Assembly: GCA_028279185.1 (NCBI GenBank)
Contig: JANQSS010000099.1
Span: 1 to 64,000, forward strand
Direction: 5' to 3'
DNA length: 64,000 bases
Origin: Saprospiraceae bacterium
GTDB lineage: Bacteria; Bacteroidota; Bacteroidia; Chitinophagales; Saprospiraceae
The notes under the pieces were generated by a model. That model had not been told where the DNA came from and made no database searches. It was given only the letters and a program-made list of their open reading frames with translations. Positions 10,201 to 19,200 of the stretch are shown in pieces (the first letter of the stretch is position 1; every line of letters begins with the position of its first letter). Position numbers and translations under genes: made by a program.

Positions 10201-10335
10201 TATGGTATACTGACAGTTATAACCGAGCGTTATCGGCATATTTTGTTTACATGCCACATGGCATGGATCTTCCGCTTGCGCAGAAAAGCCAAACAAAAGA
10301 AGGAAACTGAGGGTCAAGAGGTATAAATGCTTCAT
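7288..10335 (-). CDS. Secreted protein with HYR-like modules, dockerin and type A T9SS sorting domain
   Basis: I choose the ATG at 10335 (1015 residues), which starts directly on a signal peptide (MKHLYLLTLSFLLLFGFSAQA); the upstream start at 10359 adds eight unlikely residues. The N-terminal two thirds is Cys-, Tyr- and Pro-rich with HYR/Ig-like modules (for example IYCPPNITVSCDYP and similar). A dockerin follows at about 678-735, with two EF-hand-like halves (LNGVSVLDLLLMQKHIL and DVNNDQVVDVRDLL). After it comes a further cohesin-like/Ig module (about 790-925) and a Por_Secre_tail (about 928-1015, LPNPFKSSTNIVV). The protein is predicted to be exported by T9SS and surface-attached. Its dockerin could bind the cohesins of the neighbouring gene product; that is inference. 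Confidence 0.85.
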   Translation of the reverse strand: MKHLYLLTLSFLLLFGFSAQAEDPCHVACKQNMPITLGYNCQYTIQPDDILHYPPPYCNYIINVYDANNQPIGPTVNSSHVGQTLNVKVSYGSWYCWASIVVSGGSGGGGPVAICDVNTQVSLSSNGTARVYWQTFDDGSYVNCGDVAQIKIRRDVPGWCPPGVVDDTQFRDYVEFCCEDVGNSPVKVILRVYDYYGNYNDCWVNVYVEDHLTPHIYCPPNITVSCDYPIDYNNLSHFGTVHMNHSQVQPIHINDPYYYPNGHAGYDGYVGGGACGGNYWVVESHYSDFDCGQGIIYRTFTIENTPYSCVQKIYVRDPYPFNGSSIYWPHDVELPNCGPNNLDPSVTGRPTWHDDDCSIIATSYRDEVFTIVPDACFKVLRHWSVLDWCTYKPNDPYGRGRWNYTQIIKLKNSDAPYFDACEDVTFCTTDVYECNGKAPLYGQASDDCTADSLLNWHWCIDLYNDGYGPYQGIYDVQGHTRNASGYYPFGTHKILWRVEDLCGNYNTCTMLFTVEDCKKPSPVCLGAISTVVMPSSGMISLNARHFDASSFDNCTAAEDLIFSYSEDIYETERVFTCNNIGTNELEIWVTDEAGNQQYCTAFLVLDDNDDVCPDTPMALVQGTITTINGESILGTEVKIETGNINIRNFVEIEEDGQFEFGSFAEIPLTNFPMSISKSDDPLNGVSVLDLLLMQKHILSLKNIVDPYILVAADVNNDQVVDVRDLLETKLVMLNRKSIFSQNSSWLYMKNEANMDPQLADRNQFDIYASTDAPIQIDFIGVKIADLNGSAEIGFSGGGTRSIRTINIRDEFVHQGAEISIPISFNGIDNLAGAELKLNIADEFLTVEDVVDQNMESVNFELKDGILHILKVDVLNSMPLNSAFVIKATVSKAGWVSEAVTMASGKNMAVDLNEEEFDIQLLFESKAENQVVLDVQLLPNPFKSSTNIVVKNDNQEAGSISILDQTGRVLMQNAIRHDEGIVRMNIKNSDLPAAGLYWVKTQLGSEVSMDKLLLIQ

Positions 10336-10449
10336 GGTACAGATTAAATGGTGTTGCAAGCACGAGAATTCATCATTGAATCAAAGTGCAGCGTTGATAT
10401 TCAATCAGTAAAATTATAGAAAGCACTTCGGAGACTGGCCTAATAAATA

Positions 10450-10491
10450 GGTAATTTTTATATATAAAAAATTTAATTTTATATATTGCTG
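10450..10491 (-). repeat. AT-rich 3' element, copy 2
   Basis: A 42-base AT-rich segment immediately after the response-regulator stop, similar to 3500-3540 with matching GGTAATTTTTATAT and TGCTG ends. Possibly a shared 3' processing or termination element. Confidence 0.35.
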
Positions 10492-10492
10492 A

Positions 10493-11164
10493 TTATGTGG
10501 TTATTATTCCGAAATCATGTGCCATTTTAATCAAACTTGCTGTCGATGTGACATTCATCTTCTTCATAATATTTTTTCGATGCACGCCAACAGTTTGATC
10601 ACTTATGTAGAGCTCTTTGGCTATTTCCTTATTGTTTTTGGCATTCGCAATTCGAGCAAGAATTTCGAGCTCTCTTTTGGTTAGGTTACTTTTAATCATG
10701 AATGCATCCTCCATGTCCCAGTCCGTTTCGTAGTCAGCGTTCTGCTTTCTATGCAGAGGACCAATAGACACTCCATTGCCCATGAAAGTTGATCCGTTTA
10801 AAACATCTTCAACACACTTTGTAAAGTCCTTGAGATCATTGGACTTCAACATATACCCATCAACACCACCTTGAAATGCCGTTTTAATAAATTTTGGATG
10901 ATCATACTCGCTAATCACGATCATCTTTGCCTTGGGGCATAATGCACACAAATCCGGTATAAGGCTTAACCCGTCCACTATAGGGAGTCTTACATTGAGA
11001 AAAATAATATCCGGTTGGTAAGCGCGAACATGATCTTTAAGCTCAGGGCCGGATAAGGAAACATCAGCTACCTCTATATTTTCAAAATGCCTTTGAATAA
11101 GGCATTTCAAACCTTCTATAAATAGTATATGTTCGTCGGCAATGAGTGCCTTGATACGAGCCAT
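10493..11164 (-). CDS. Orphan NarL/LuxR-type response regulator with Asn at the phosphorylation site
   Basis: 223 residues: an N-terminal receiver domain (about 1-125) and a C-terminal LuxR helix-turn-helix (about 155-215, LTKRELEIL, KEIAKELYISDQTVGVHRKNI). The receiver keeps the acidic pair (D10, E11), the switch Ser (VISEYD) and the conserved Lys (GYMLKSND). The phosphoacceptor Asp, expected before VRLP, is Asn57, encoded by AAT at 10994-10996. The protein is therefore probably a pseudo-receiver that does not take phosphate by the usual route and may respond to another signal or act constitutively. No histidine kinase is nearby. It has its own promoter at 11184-11191 and lies upstream of the surface-protein block, whose regulation it might affect. 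Confidence 0.88.
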   Translation of the reverse strand: MARIKALIADEHILFIEGLKCLIQRHFENIEVADVSLSGPELKDHVRAYQPDIIFLNVRLPIVDGLSLIPDLCALCPKAKMIVISEYDHPKFIKTAFQGGVDGYMLKSNDLKDFTKCVEDVLNGSTFMGNGVSIGPLHRKQNADYETDWDMEDAFMIKSNLTKRELEILARIANAKNNKEIAKELYISDQTVGVHRKNIMKKMNVTSTASLIKMAHDFGIITT

Positions 11165-11183
11165 GAGTTAATCGTTGATTCGC

Positions 11184-11191
11184 CAAAAGTA
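11184..11191 (-). promoter_or_regulatory. Bacteroidetes -7 element (TACTTTTG) for the response regulator
   Basis: An exact TAnnTTTG match 19 bases upstream of the ATG at 11164, in the 153-base divergent region shared with the acyltransferase gene. Confidence 0.55.
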
Positions 11192-11317
11192 AAATATTCT
11201 ATTTAAGAATGATAAAAAAATTGAATCAAATGTTAAACAGTTCATATAAGTCCATGCCCAAGTCGACTTATATTCGCCACCTGAATCGCTTATAAATCAT
11301 TTTCAATAAATACTCGA

Positions 11318-12184
11318 GTGAATAGATTCTCATATTTACTATTTCGTTTTTTTAGTCTTCTCGTAGTGCGAGCGAATCAACCTCCTTATGGGCTTCGAAA
11401 TTTTTTATCCTTCATACTTCGAGATGTAATTAAATACAGAAAGAAGGTCATTGAGAAAAACATAAAAATTGCATTTCCACATTACGACCAATCACAAGTA
11501 ACAAAATTGCGCCGCGCTTTTTATAAGCAATTTGCTGTTACAATTTGTGAGGTAATGTACACATACAGTTACCCGCAAAACATAATTAACCATATTACAT
11601 TTGATGGCTTTGAGCAAATTCAAAACGATTTAAATAATGGCAAAAGTGTCATAATTACCGGTGGCCATTTCTTTAATTGGGAATGGTCCGGGATTACGCT
11701 GACCATCCCGATTCAGAATGATGTTTATGGTATTTATAAGAAATTAAGTAATCCATTTTTTGAACAGCATTTTCTTAAGGCGCGTAGTCAATACGGTTTG
11801 AAATTAGTCTCGACTCGTGACAGTATGGGTGTTATGGAGAGCGTAATCAACGGAGATTCTCCTTCGGTTTTTTTATTAGCCGGGGATCAATCACCTTCTA
11901 ATACGAAGAGGGCAATTTGGGTAAATTTTTTCAATAAAAAAACTGCCTTTTTAAGGGGAACCGAGCGACTAGCTACGAAACACAATTTACCGGTCTATTT
12001 TCTTGACGTAAAAAACCCAAAAATGGGTCAGTATAATTTAAAGGCCAGGCGTTTAATCGTCAAGAATCAAGCCTATACACAAGCTCTGGCTACGGAAGTC
12101 GAATCTACAATTAAAACGATACCCCGAAGCTGGCTATGGTCGCACAACAGATGGAAACATAATCCAGAATTAAAAAGTCATTGA
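11318..12184 (+). CDS. LpxL/HtrB-family lipid A late acyltransferase
   Basis: 288 residues from a GTG start. It has an N-terminal membrane-anchor segment (about 5-18) and the lysophospholipid acyltransferase signature HX4E (HFFNWE, about residue 115-120), with downstream AGDQSP and FFNKKTAFLRGTERLA motifs. This family adds secondary acyl chains to lipid A at the inner membrane, using acyl-ACP. The C-terminal WLWSHNRWKHNP motif is typical of the family in Bacteroidota. It stands alone, divergent from the response regulator. The family is firm; the acyl chain and position used are not predictable. Confidence 0.88.
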   Translation: MNRFSYLLFRFFSLLVVRANQPPYGLRNFLSFILRDVIKYRKKVIEKNIKIAFPHYDQSQVTKLRRAFYKQFAVTICEVMYTYSYPQNIINHITFDGFEQIQNDLNNGKSVIITGGHFFNWEWSGITLTIPIQNDVYGIYKKLSNPFFEQHFLKARSQYGLKLVSTRDSMGVMESVINGDSPSVFLLAGDQSPSNTKRAIWVNFFNKKTAFLRGTERLATKHNLPVYFLDVKNPKMGQYNLKARRLIVKNQAYTQALATEVESTIKTIPRSWLWSHNRWKHNPELKSH

Positions 12185-12339
12185 GTGGTGACTCCGGTTT
12201 TGTTGTAATCAAGATAGAACTCAGGTGAAACCACCATCTTGGTACGCTTACCGGTTTGGTCCATTTTACCGATCTTTAGGCAAAATATGGAGAACACGCT
12301 ATTATATCCAAAGTTTTATGCATATATAAAAATTTATCA

Positions 12340-15300
12340 ATGAAATACTTTTATACGGCATTGCTACTATTTATCTTTTTGACGGCTGCAATGCAAAGCT
12401 ATGCCCAAAGCAATCTTTGGACACCATTGACGGAAGACATGGTCCAAATGCGTTCTGCAGGGGAGCGTTGGTCGAATCCAGATATATTTGATTTATATCA
12501 AGTGGATATTGATGCCTTACATGAAGCTTTGTTATTGGCTCCGCACGAATCAGAAATTGCAGTTGAAGATAGTTATATAGAATTAGCATTTCCTATTGAT
12601 GGTAACAATTTACGTTCGTATCATATTGTGGAGTACAGTATGATGGAGACTGGATTAGCCCGAAAATTTCCACACATTCGGACGTATATTGGCTTGGATA
12701 AATTAGCAAATAGTAAAATTTATATAAATAAAACGTCGGATAAAATATTTGCAATAATCCATGAAAATGGAAAATCGATTTATTTAGATCCGTATTATAA
12801 AAATAGCGGAACATATTATGCAGTTTATGATGCAAAAAATGATAATTCTGAGCATGCTGAATTTTCGTGTGGTGTTCATGAAATAATAGAAGGTAAAATA
12901 GAAAACACAGAAATTAATCAAGAGGAACATAATGCACAAATGATTCGCGGAAAAAGAGGAGCTCCATTAAAATTACGCGAATATAGGCTGGCTGTTTCAG
13001 GTACATTTGAATTTACGGACTACTATGGAGGTACAGTTGAAGGTGCAATGGACGGTATTGTAACAATTGTCAATCGGATAAATTCCATTTTAGAACGAGA
13101 AGTTGCCGTAAGATTAAATCTGGTTTCGAATAATGATTTATTAATATTTACAACTGCGGATGATGACCCTTTTGAAGATGGTAATCTTGGACAAATGATT
13201 GACCAAAATCAAACCACTGTTAATAGTGTAATTGGTTCAGCAAATTATGATATTGGCCATGTTTTTGGTCGTGCTTTTTTACAAGGTTTAGCACAACTTG
13301 GATCCGTCTGTGGTGGAGGTAAAGCCCGTGGAGGAAGCGTATTTAATCCGCCAGTCGGAGACCCTTTTGTTGTAAGCATAGTTTGTCATGAGATGGGTCA
13401 TCAATTTGATGCATCACACACTATGTATCATTGTCATAACGTAAATACATCAACATCTTATGAACCAGGAAGTGGATCTACAATTATGTCCTACGCAGGA
13501 ATTTGCGGTGGCGGGACAAATATTGTTGGTGAAGCGGATGATTATTATCATGCCAATTCGCTCGAAAGTATAATCCGCTATACTAGAACCGGGCAAGGGT
13601 CAACATGCGGAACAGAGACCGATTTTGGAAATACTTCTCCAGATCCTGTTCTAAATTATGTAGGCAAACCAAAAATACCCGTAAACACTCCGTTTCGTTT
13701 AACTGGAAGTGCATCAGATGCGGAAGATGAGTCGCTTCTCACATACAACTGGGAGCAATACCAGTCTGGTCACAGAAACTTTCAGAACGATCCTTGGGAT
13801 CTGGATCAGCCTGAATTAAATGAACCATTATTTCGGTCCGTACCACCAACATCTGATCCTACCAGATATTTTCCGGCATTACCGCGAATTGTCAATGGAA
13901 CGTCTTATCTGTGGGAACAATTACCAGATTATGAGCGCGAGTTAAAATTTAGGTTTAATGTTCGGGATAATGCACCTCAGAACGGAGGTACATCCTGGGC
14001 GGACTTGACCGTTCGTGTAATCGATAACAGCGCCTCCGGCCGATTTCAATTTACAAATTTCATAAATCCGCAAACAATAGAAGCTGGGGGCTACACCGAA
14101 TTGCGGTGGAATGTGGCAGCTACAGATACCGCGCCATTTAATACGCATTTTGTTGATATTTTTATGTCTACCGATGGCGGATTGACTTTTCCACACCTTG
14201 TGAAAGAACATGCCAAAAATGATGGCTCGACATTCGTCAATGTGCCAAATATCCCTACATCGAGTATGCGATTTATGATGGTGGCATCTAATAGCATCTA
14301 TCTGAATGTAACCAGACGTAGCTCAAGCATTGAAACACCGGCGGAAGCCTCGATCGGTGTTAACTATGATGATCAACACTACCAAATTTGCGCACCAGAT
14401 GTTGTCTTTTTTGATATCGATGCTTATGGTCTCGCTGGTTACGATTCAACCGCAACATTCACTTTTGTGGGAGATTTACCCGACGCCGGGCGCATATCAT
14501 TTACCAAATCTGAAATAAACATGGGAGAAACGACTTCCATGAAGTTGGACGTTCGCGAAACTATGGTTAGTGGAACCCATGAATTGACTTTCATGGTAAC
14601 CGGAATTGGTGTTGATACGCTATATCGGACTATAGAAATTGACGTCGTATCGAACGATTTTGAATCATTAACGTTGGACGCCCCAGTTGATGGGAGCGTT
14701 GGGCAGGCGTTTGTTCCTTCCTTTTCATGGAGTCCTGCTATTGATGCTGAGTCTTACACTTTTGAGTTGGCGGAAGATGCTTCGTTCAACACTGTACTTC
14801 ATCGTCAAGAAAACATCGACGAAACGACCTTGGATCTTCCGGTTCAACTGGTTGCGGGAGGGGTGTACTTCTGGCGGATCAAACCTATAAACGCTTGTGG
14901 TGAGCTGGACATCAATAAAGTTTCTGCTTTTCAGGTGCAGACGTTGTCATGTGAAGAATATTGTAGTGACGAGGATCCCAAAGTGTTATCCTCAACAGGC
15001 ATGAACGAAGTTCAGATGTTGATAAATACGGGTGCGTCGATCACTGTAAACGACTTTAATGTCACAGAAATTACGGGTAATCATAACGACATGGGACATG
15101 TCGTTTTTAAGGTCCAGGGTCCTGATGGGACGGAAGTCGACATGTTCGGTCCAAATGTGTGCTCATACATATCTGCAAGTATCAACATGGGATTTGACGA
15201 TGACGCGGCACCCGGAACTCTTGACTGTTTGAATTTTCACGAAGGCTTGCGTTTTGTTCCTAAGAGCCCGTTGGCTGCATTGAATAATACAACCGGATCT

Positions 15301-15993
15301 GAGTTTACATTGATTATGCAGGATGTACGCAACGGAGCGGGTGGTGTTTTAAATGGTTGGTGCTTTGAAGTTTGCGGTGACATAAGTCCGGAAAAACCCC
15401 AGCTTATCCTGGCTGACTCTATTCATATGAATCAATTTGAAACACGAACAATTGATCAAAGTAAATTGGAGGTCGTTCACAGCCAATTTGGGCCCGGAGA
15501 ATTAAACTTAACAATTGTCGAAATTCCACAGCATGGTGTTTTGCGGCTGAATGGAAGCGTATTGTCCTTGGGCGATAATCTCACGATGCAGGATGTCATA
15601 GAAGGAAATTTGGATTACTTAAATCAGAGTCCGCTTTACGAGAATGACTTGTTCTCTTTTGTCGTAACGGACCCCGGCATGGGTTTTCTTGGAACTCCCA
15701 CAATTGACTTTATTATCGGCCTCTCTAACACGCGAAATGAACTACCCCAAGGAAGCGACTTAATGCTGTTTCCAAACCCTACCACCGACATCTTGACCAT
15801 GTCCTTGGTTAGTGATGAATTAGCGATTGAAGGGGTAGCGATATTCAACGCAATGGGACAAATGATTCTGTCAGAACAAAATATCAATACCCAGGAGATC
15901 AAGATTGAAACCAGCAACTTAAGTACGGGAATATATTTTGCTCAAATCCATGCAGCTGACTACATGATTACGAAGCGATTTGTTAAACGGTAA
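12340..15993 (+). CDS. Secreted reprolysin-like (M12B) metalloprotease with P-domain-like module and type A T9SS tail, paralogue 1
   Basis: 1217 residues with a signal peptide (1-22, ending QSYAQ). A prodomain (about 25-200) leads to the zinc-metalloprotease domain with HEMGHQFDASH at residues 350-360 and a downstream Met-turn (TIMSYAG), the metzincin hallmark. Further domains: Ig/FN-like modules (about 430-860), a P-domain-like module (about 870-1010, with CLNFHEGL and GSEFTLIMQD), a cadherin-like segment (about 1015-1130, ending SFVVTDPG) and a Por_Secre_tail (about 1140-1217, LFPNPTTDILTMSL). It should be an extracellular Zn peptidase exported by T9SS. The next gene is a full-length paralogue with the same architecture. 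Substrate unknown. Confidence 0.9.
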   Translation: MKYFYTALLLFIFLTAAMQSYAQSNLWTPLTEDMVQMRSAGERWSNPDIFDLYQVDIDALHEALLLAPHESEIAVEDSYIELAFPIDGNNLRSYHIVEYSMMETGLARKFPHIRTYIGLDKLANSKIYINKTSDKIFAIIHENGKSIYLDPYYKNSGTYYAVYDAKNDNSEHAEFSCGVHEIIEGKIENTEINQEEHNAQMIRGKRGAPLKLREYRLAVSGTFEFTDYYGGTVEGAMDGIVTIVNRINSILEREVAVRLNLVSNNDLLIFTTADDDPFEDGNLGQMIDQNQTTVNSVIGSANYDIGHVFGRAFLQGLAQLGSVCGGGKARGGSVFNPPVGDPFVVSIVCHEMGHQFDASHTMYHCHNVNTSTSYEPGSGSTIMSYAGICGGGTNIVGEADDYYHANSLESIIRYTRTGQGSTCGTETDFGNTSPDPVLNYVGKPKIPVNTPFRLTGSASDAEDESLLTYNWEQYQSGHRNFQNDPWDLDQPELNEPLFRSVPPTSDPTRYFPALPRIVNGTSYLWEQLPDYERELKFRFNVRDNAPQNGGTSWADLTVRVIDNSASGRFQFTNFINPQTIEAGGYTELRWNVAATDTAPFNTHFVDIFMSTDGGLTFPHLVKEHAKNDGSTFVNVPNIPTSSMRFMMVASNSIYLNVTRRSSSIETPAEASIGVNYDDQHYQICAPDVVFFDIDAYGLAGYDSTATFTFVGDLPDAGRISFTKSEINMGETTSMKLDVRETMVSGTHELTFMVTGIGVDTLYRTIEIDVVSNDFESLTLDAPVDGSVGQAFVPSFSWSPAIDAESYTFELAEDASFNTVLHRQENIDETTLDLPVQLVAGGVYFWRIKPINACGELDINKVSAFQVQTLSCEEYCSDEDPKVLSSTGMNEVQMLINTGASITVNDFNVTEITGNHNDMGHVVFKVQGPDGTEVDMFGPNVCSYISASINMGFDDDAAPGTLDCLNFHEGLRFVPKSPLAALNNTTGSEFTLIMQDVRNGAGGVLNGWCFEVCGDISPEKPQLILADSIHMNQFETRTIDQSKLEVVHSQFGPGELNLTIVEIPQHGVLRLNGSVLSLGDNLTMQDVIEGNLDYLNQSPLYENDLFSFVVTDPGMGFLGTPTIDFIIGLSNTRNELPQGSDLMLFPNPTTDILTMSLVSDELAIEGVAIFNAMGQMILSEQNINTQEIKIETSNLSTGIYFAQIHAADYMITKRFVKR

Positions 15994-16262
15994 TTATCGT
16001 TTTTCTGAAGTTCGATCAAAATTGTTCTGTCCGGATCTACATTTAGCGGATTCAAATCAAAATTCTGTATTTACGGCTTTAGCTAATAGAATTCGAAACG
16101 ATACAATTATTGGCCAATGCCAATTGAAATTACTTCATTTATATATGTAAAAAATATGTAATGCTAAGATCCTGTCAATAATGCTTGATGATTGCCTTAT
16201 TTTTATAACCTTTACGAAACGCGAAACCTAGATTGACGCTAGACTTACAATCACTTTATACA

Positions 16263-19200
16263 ATGTCCATGAAAAAGTTTATTCTCTACTTCATTATCAT
16301 CCAATTCGGCTTCTTACAATCCTATGCTCAAATTAATATTTGGGATTTAGCAACGGAAACAGAAGTCTTGACACGCACCAATGGCGAACGGTATACAAAT
16401 CCCAGCGAATTTGGCATGTTTAAAACCAATGTACAAGACTTGCGTGCCGAATTAGCCGGAGTCCCACATGAACGTCAATTATCAGCTCGAAATAGTTATG
16501 CAACTTTCGATTTTCCGCTTCCTGATGGATCGTTCCGTGCGTTCAAAATGGTTGAATACGATATCGTGGAAGCTGGACTTGCAAGAAAATTTCCGCACAT
16601 AAAAGCATATACAGGTTTTGATGATAAAAGTCATTCTGTCATACACTTAAACCTGACTAAAGACCAGGTATTTGGAGTCATTCGAGAAGGTTCAAAAACT
16701 TATTATATCGATCCATATTTCCGCAATAATGGACAATATTACGTTTCGTATGATATTAAATTTGATCAACCACAGGATGAACAGTTTTACTGTGGACTAG
16801 ATGAATACGATAATCAGGAATTAGTCGATCTTGAGATAAATGACCTTACAGGTCAAAAAGGACTCGATAACAAAAGAGGTGAAGCATTTGTGCTAAAGGA
16901 ATACAGGCTGGCGGTCGCGGCCACTTTTGGATTTACAGATTTTTATGGGGGTACCGTTCAAGGGGCATTGGATGGTATTACGACTATAGTCAATCGTATC
17001 AATTCTGTATTTGAAAGGGACAATGCGATTCGATTTGTTTTAATAGCAAATAACGATGAGGTAATTTTTACCACAACTGCAGATGATCCTTTCGATGCGA
17101 TTGCGACTGGGGACCAAGCCTCTTTTCTGGGAATAAATCAGACCCTAATGACATCTACAATTGGTGTTACTAATTACGATGTTGGCCATGTTTTCAATGT
17201 GAAAGCAAATTCAAACTCTGGTCAGGGTATAGCACAGCGTCCCTGTGCTTGTCAGGCAAATAGTAAAGCTCGTGGTTCCAGTGCACGACCATCACCTCAG
17301 GGCGATGCCTTTACAATATCTATCGTTTGTCATGAAATGGGCCATCAATTCAATGCAAATCATACAATGTATCACTGTCAAAATGTGAATTTAAATACTG
17401 CATATGAACCCGGCAGTGGTACAACAATCATGTCTTATGCTGGAATCTGCCCAAACCCGGCAAATGTCCAAAATGTAACGGATGATTATTTTCACTCAAT
17501 TTCAGTTCAGCAAATTCGAAATTATTCGAATCAAATTCCATGTGGGCAAAGCGTTGATTTTGGAAATACACACCCTGATGCAATATTAGACTACCCGAAC
17601 CCCGTATATATTCCAGTAAGTACACCTTTTAAGCTGGAAGGAAATGCAACAGACCTTGAGACTCCAGACGCCATAACATATTGCTGGGAGCAAATCGATC
17701 GCGGAACTCGATCTGGCTGGGACGACAATCCATGGGATATCGACAGCCCGCAGGGCAATGAAGCACTTTTCAGATCTCGTCCGCCGGTTCCAGAACCATA
17801 TCGCTACTTCCCTGCTCTACCAGTGACTGTTAATCAAAGTAATTATTTGTTCGAACAGCTACCAGATTATGCTCGTTCAATGAAATTTAGAATGACTGTC
17901 CGTGACAATGCACCTGAAAATGGTGGTGTTGATTGGGCCGTAATGGATGTCGAAGTTATTGACAACAGTGACGCCGGCAAATTCGAAATAACAAACTTCA
18001 ACGTAAGAGACACCATTCTTAATGGTGACTATGTGGAAGTGACATGGGAAGTTGCAGATACCGACATGCCTCCTATCAACACGGAATGCGTTGACATATA
18101 CCTATCGGTCGATGGCGGTACATCATTTCCAATATTGGTGAAGTCACGTACTGCCAATGATGGTTCAACATACGTTAACATTCCAGATACGTCGGCCAGG
18201 CGATTTAGATTTATGGTTGCTGCCGCTGACAACATATATTTCGATGTTTCGAATAGAAGTGGCCTGCTTATGCCAGACAGCTTAAACGAACGCATTGGGC
18301 TGTCCTATATTGATACCAAGTACCAGGTCTGCGCCCCGGATGTAGTAGAACTTGATGTTACCACGATGGGTCTTGGCGGTTACGATGGAATGATCGATTT
18401 GACTTATACGGGAACATTGCCAGACGGCGCCTCGGCGATATTTACTCCAGCGTCAGTCAGTGCAGGTGAAACCAGCAGACTTACTGTCGATTTAGCAGGC
18501 GTAACACAAGGTGGAATTTTCGACATCGAATTTGAGGCTTCTGGTCAAAATGTTGCAACTCAAAGTCGAACATTAGACATGGTAGTCAATACGGCAAACT
18601 TCAGTCAATTGACTCACATAAGCCCTATGAACGGAATGTCAGGAGTCAGCGCCCTCCCAATCTTAGAATGGAATACAGTGGCTGATGCTCTTTCATATAG
18701 CGTAGAGCTTTCCGATGTCGCGGACTTTTCTAACATTCTATTTTCCACCTCTGGACTCACTACTGGATCTGTTGCGCCGGGCATTATGCTTGAGGCAGGC
18801 GGAGTCTATTTTTGGCGAGTAATACCGCGAAACGGGTGTGGAGAGATCGACATTAACCGCGTGTCTTCCTTCCAGGTGAAAACAGTCGACTGCAATGAAT
18901 TTGAATATAGCGGGTCAGCATTGGTCATTCCTGGATCTTCCGCCTTTTTAGGCGAGATGCCCATTAATATTGGTAGTGCGCAAACTGTAGATGACATAAA
19001 CATTACGCAAATCGCCGGTTTTCATCAAGCCTCAAATCAATTAGAATTTAGCTTAGTGGGACCCGATGATGTAACCGTACTCTGTCTGGCTGCTGGATCT
19101 TGTGAATTTAATAATGACCTTGACTTTGGCTTTGATGATGATGCGGAGGGCGTACTTCCCGACTGCTTCAATTTCAACACGTTCAACGAGGGTACATTGT

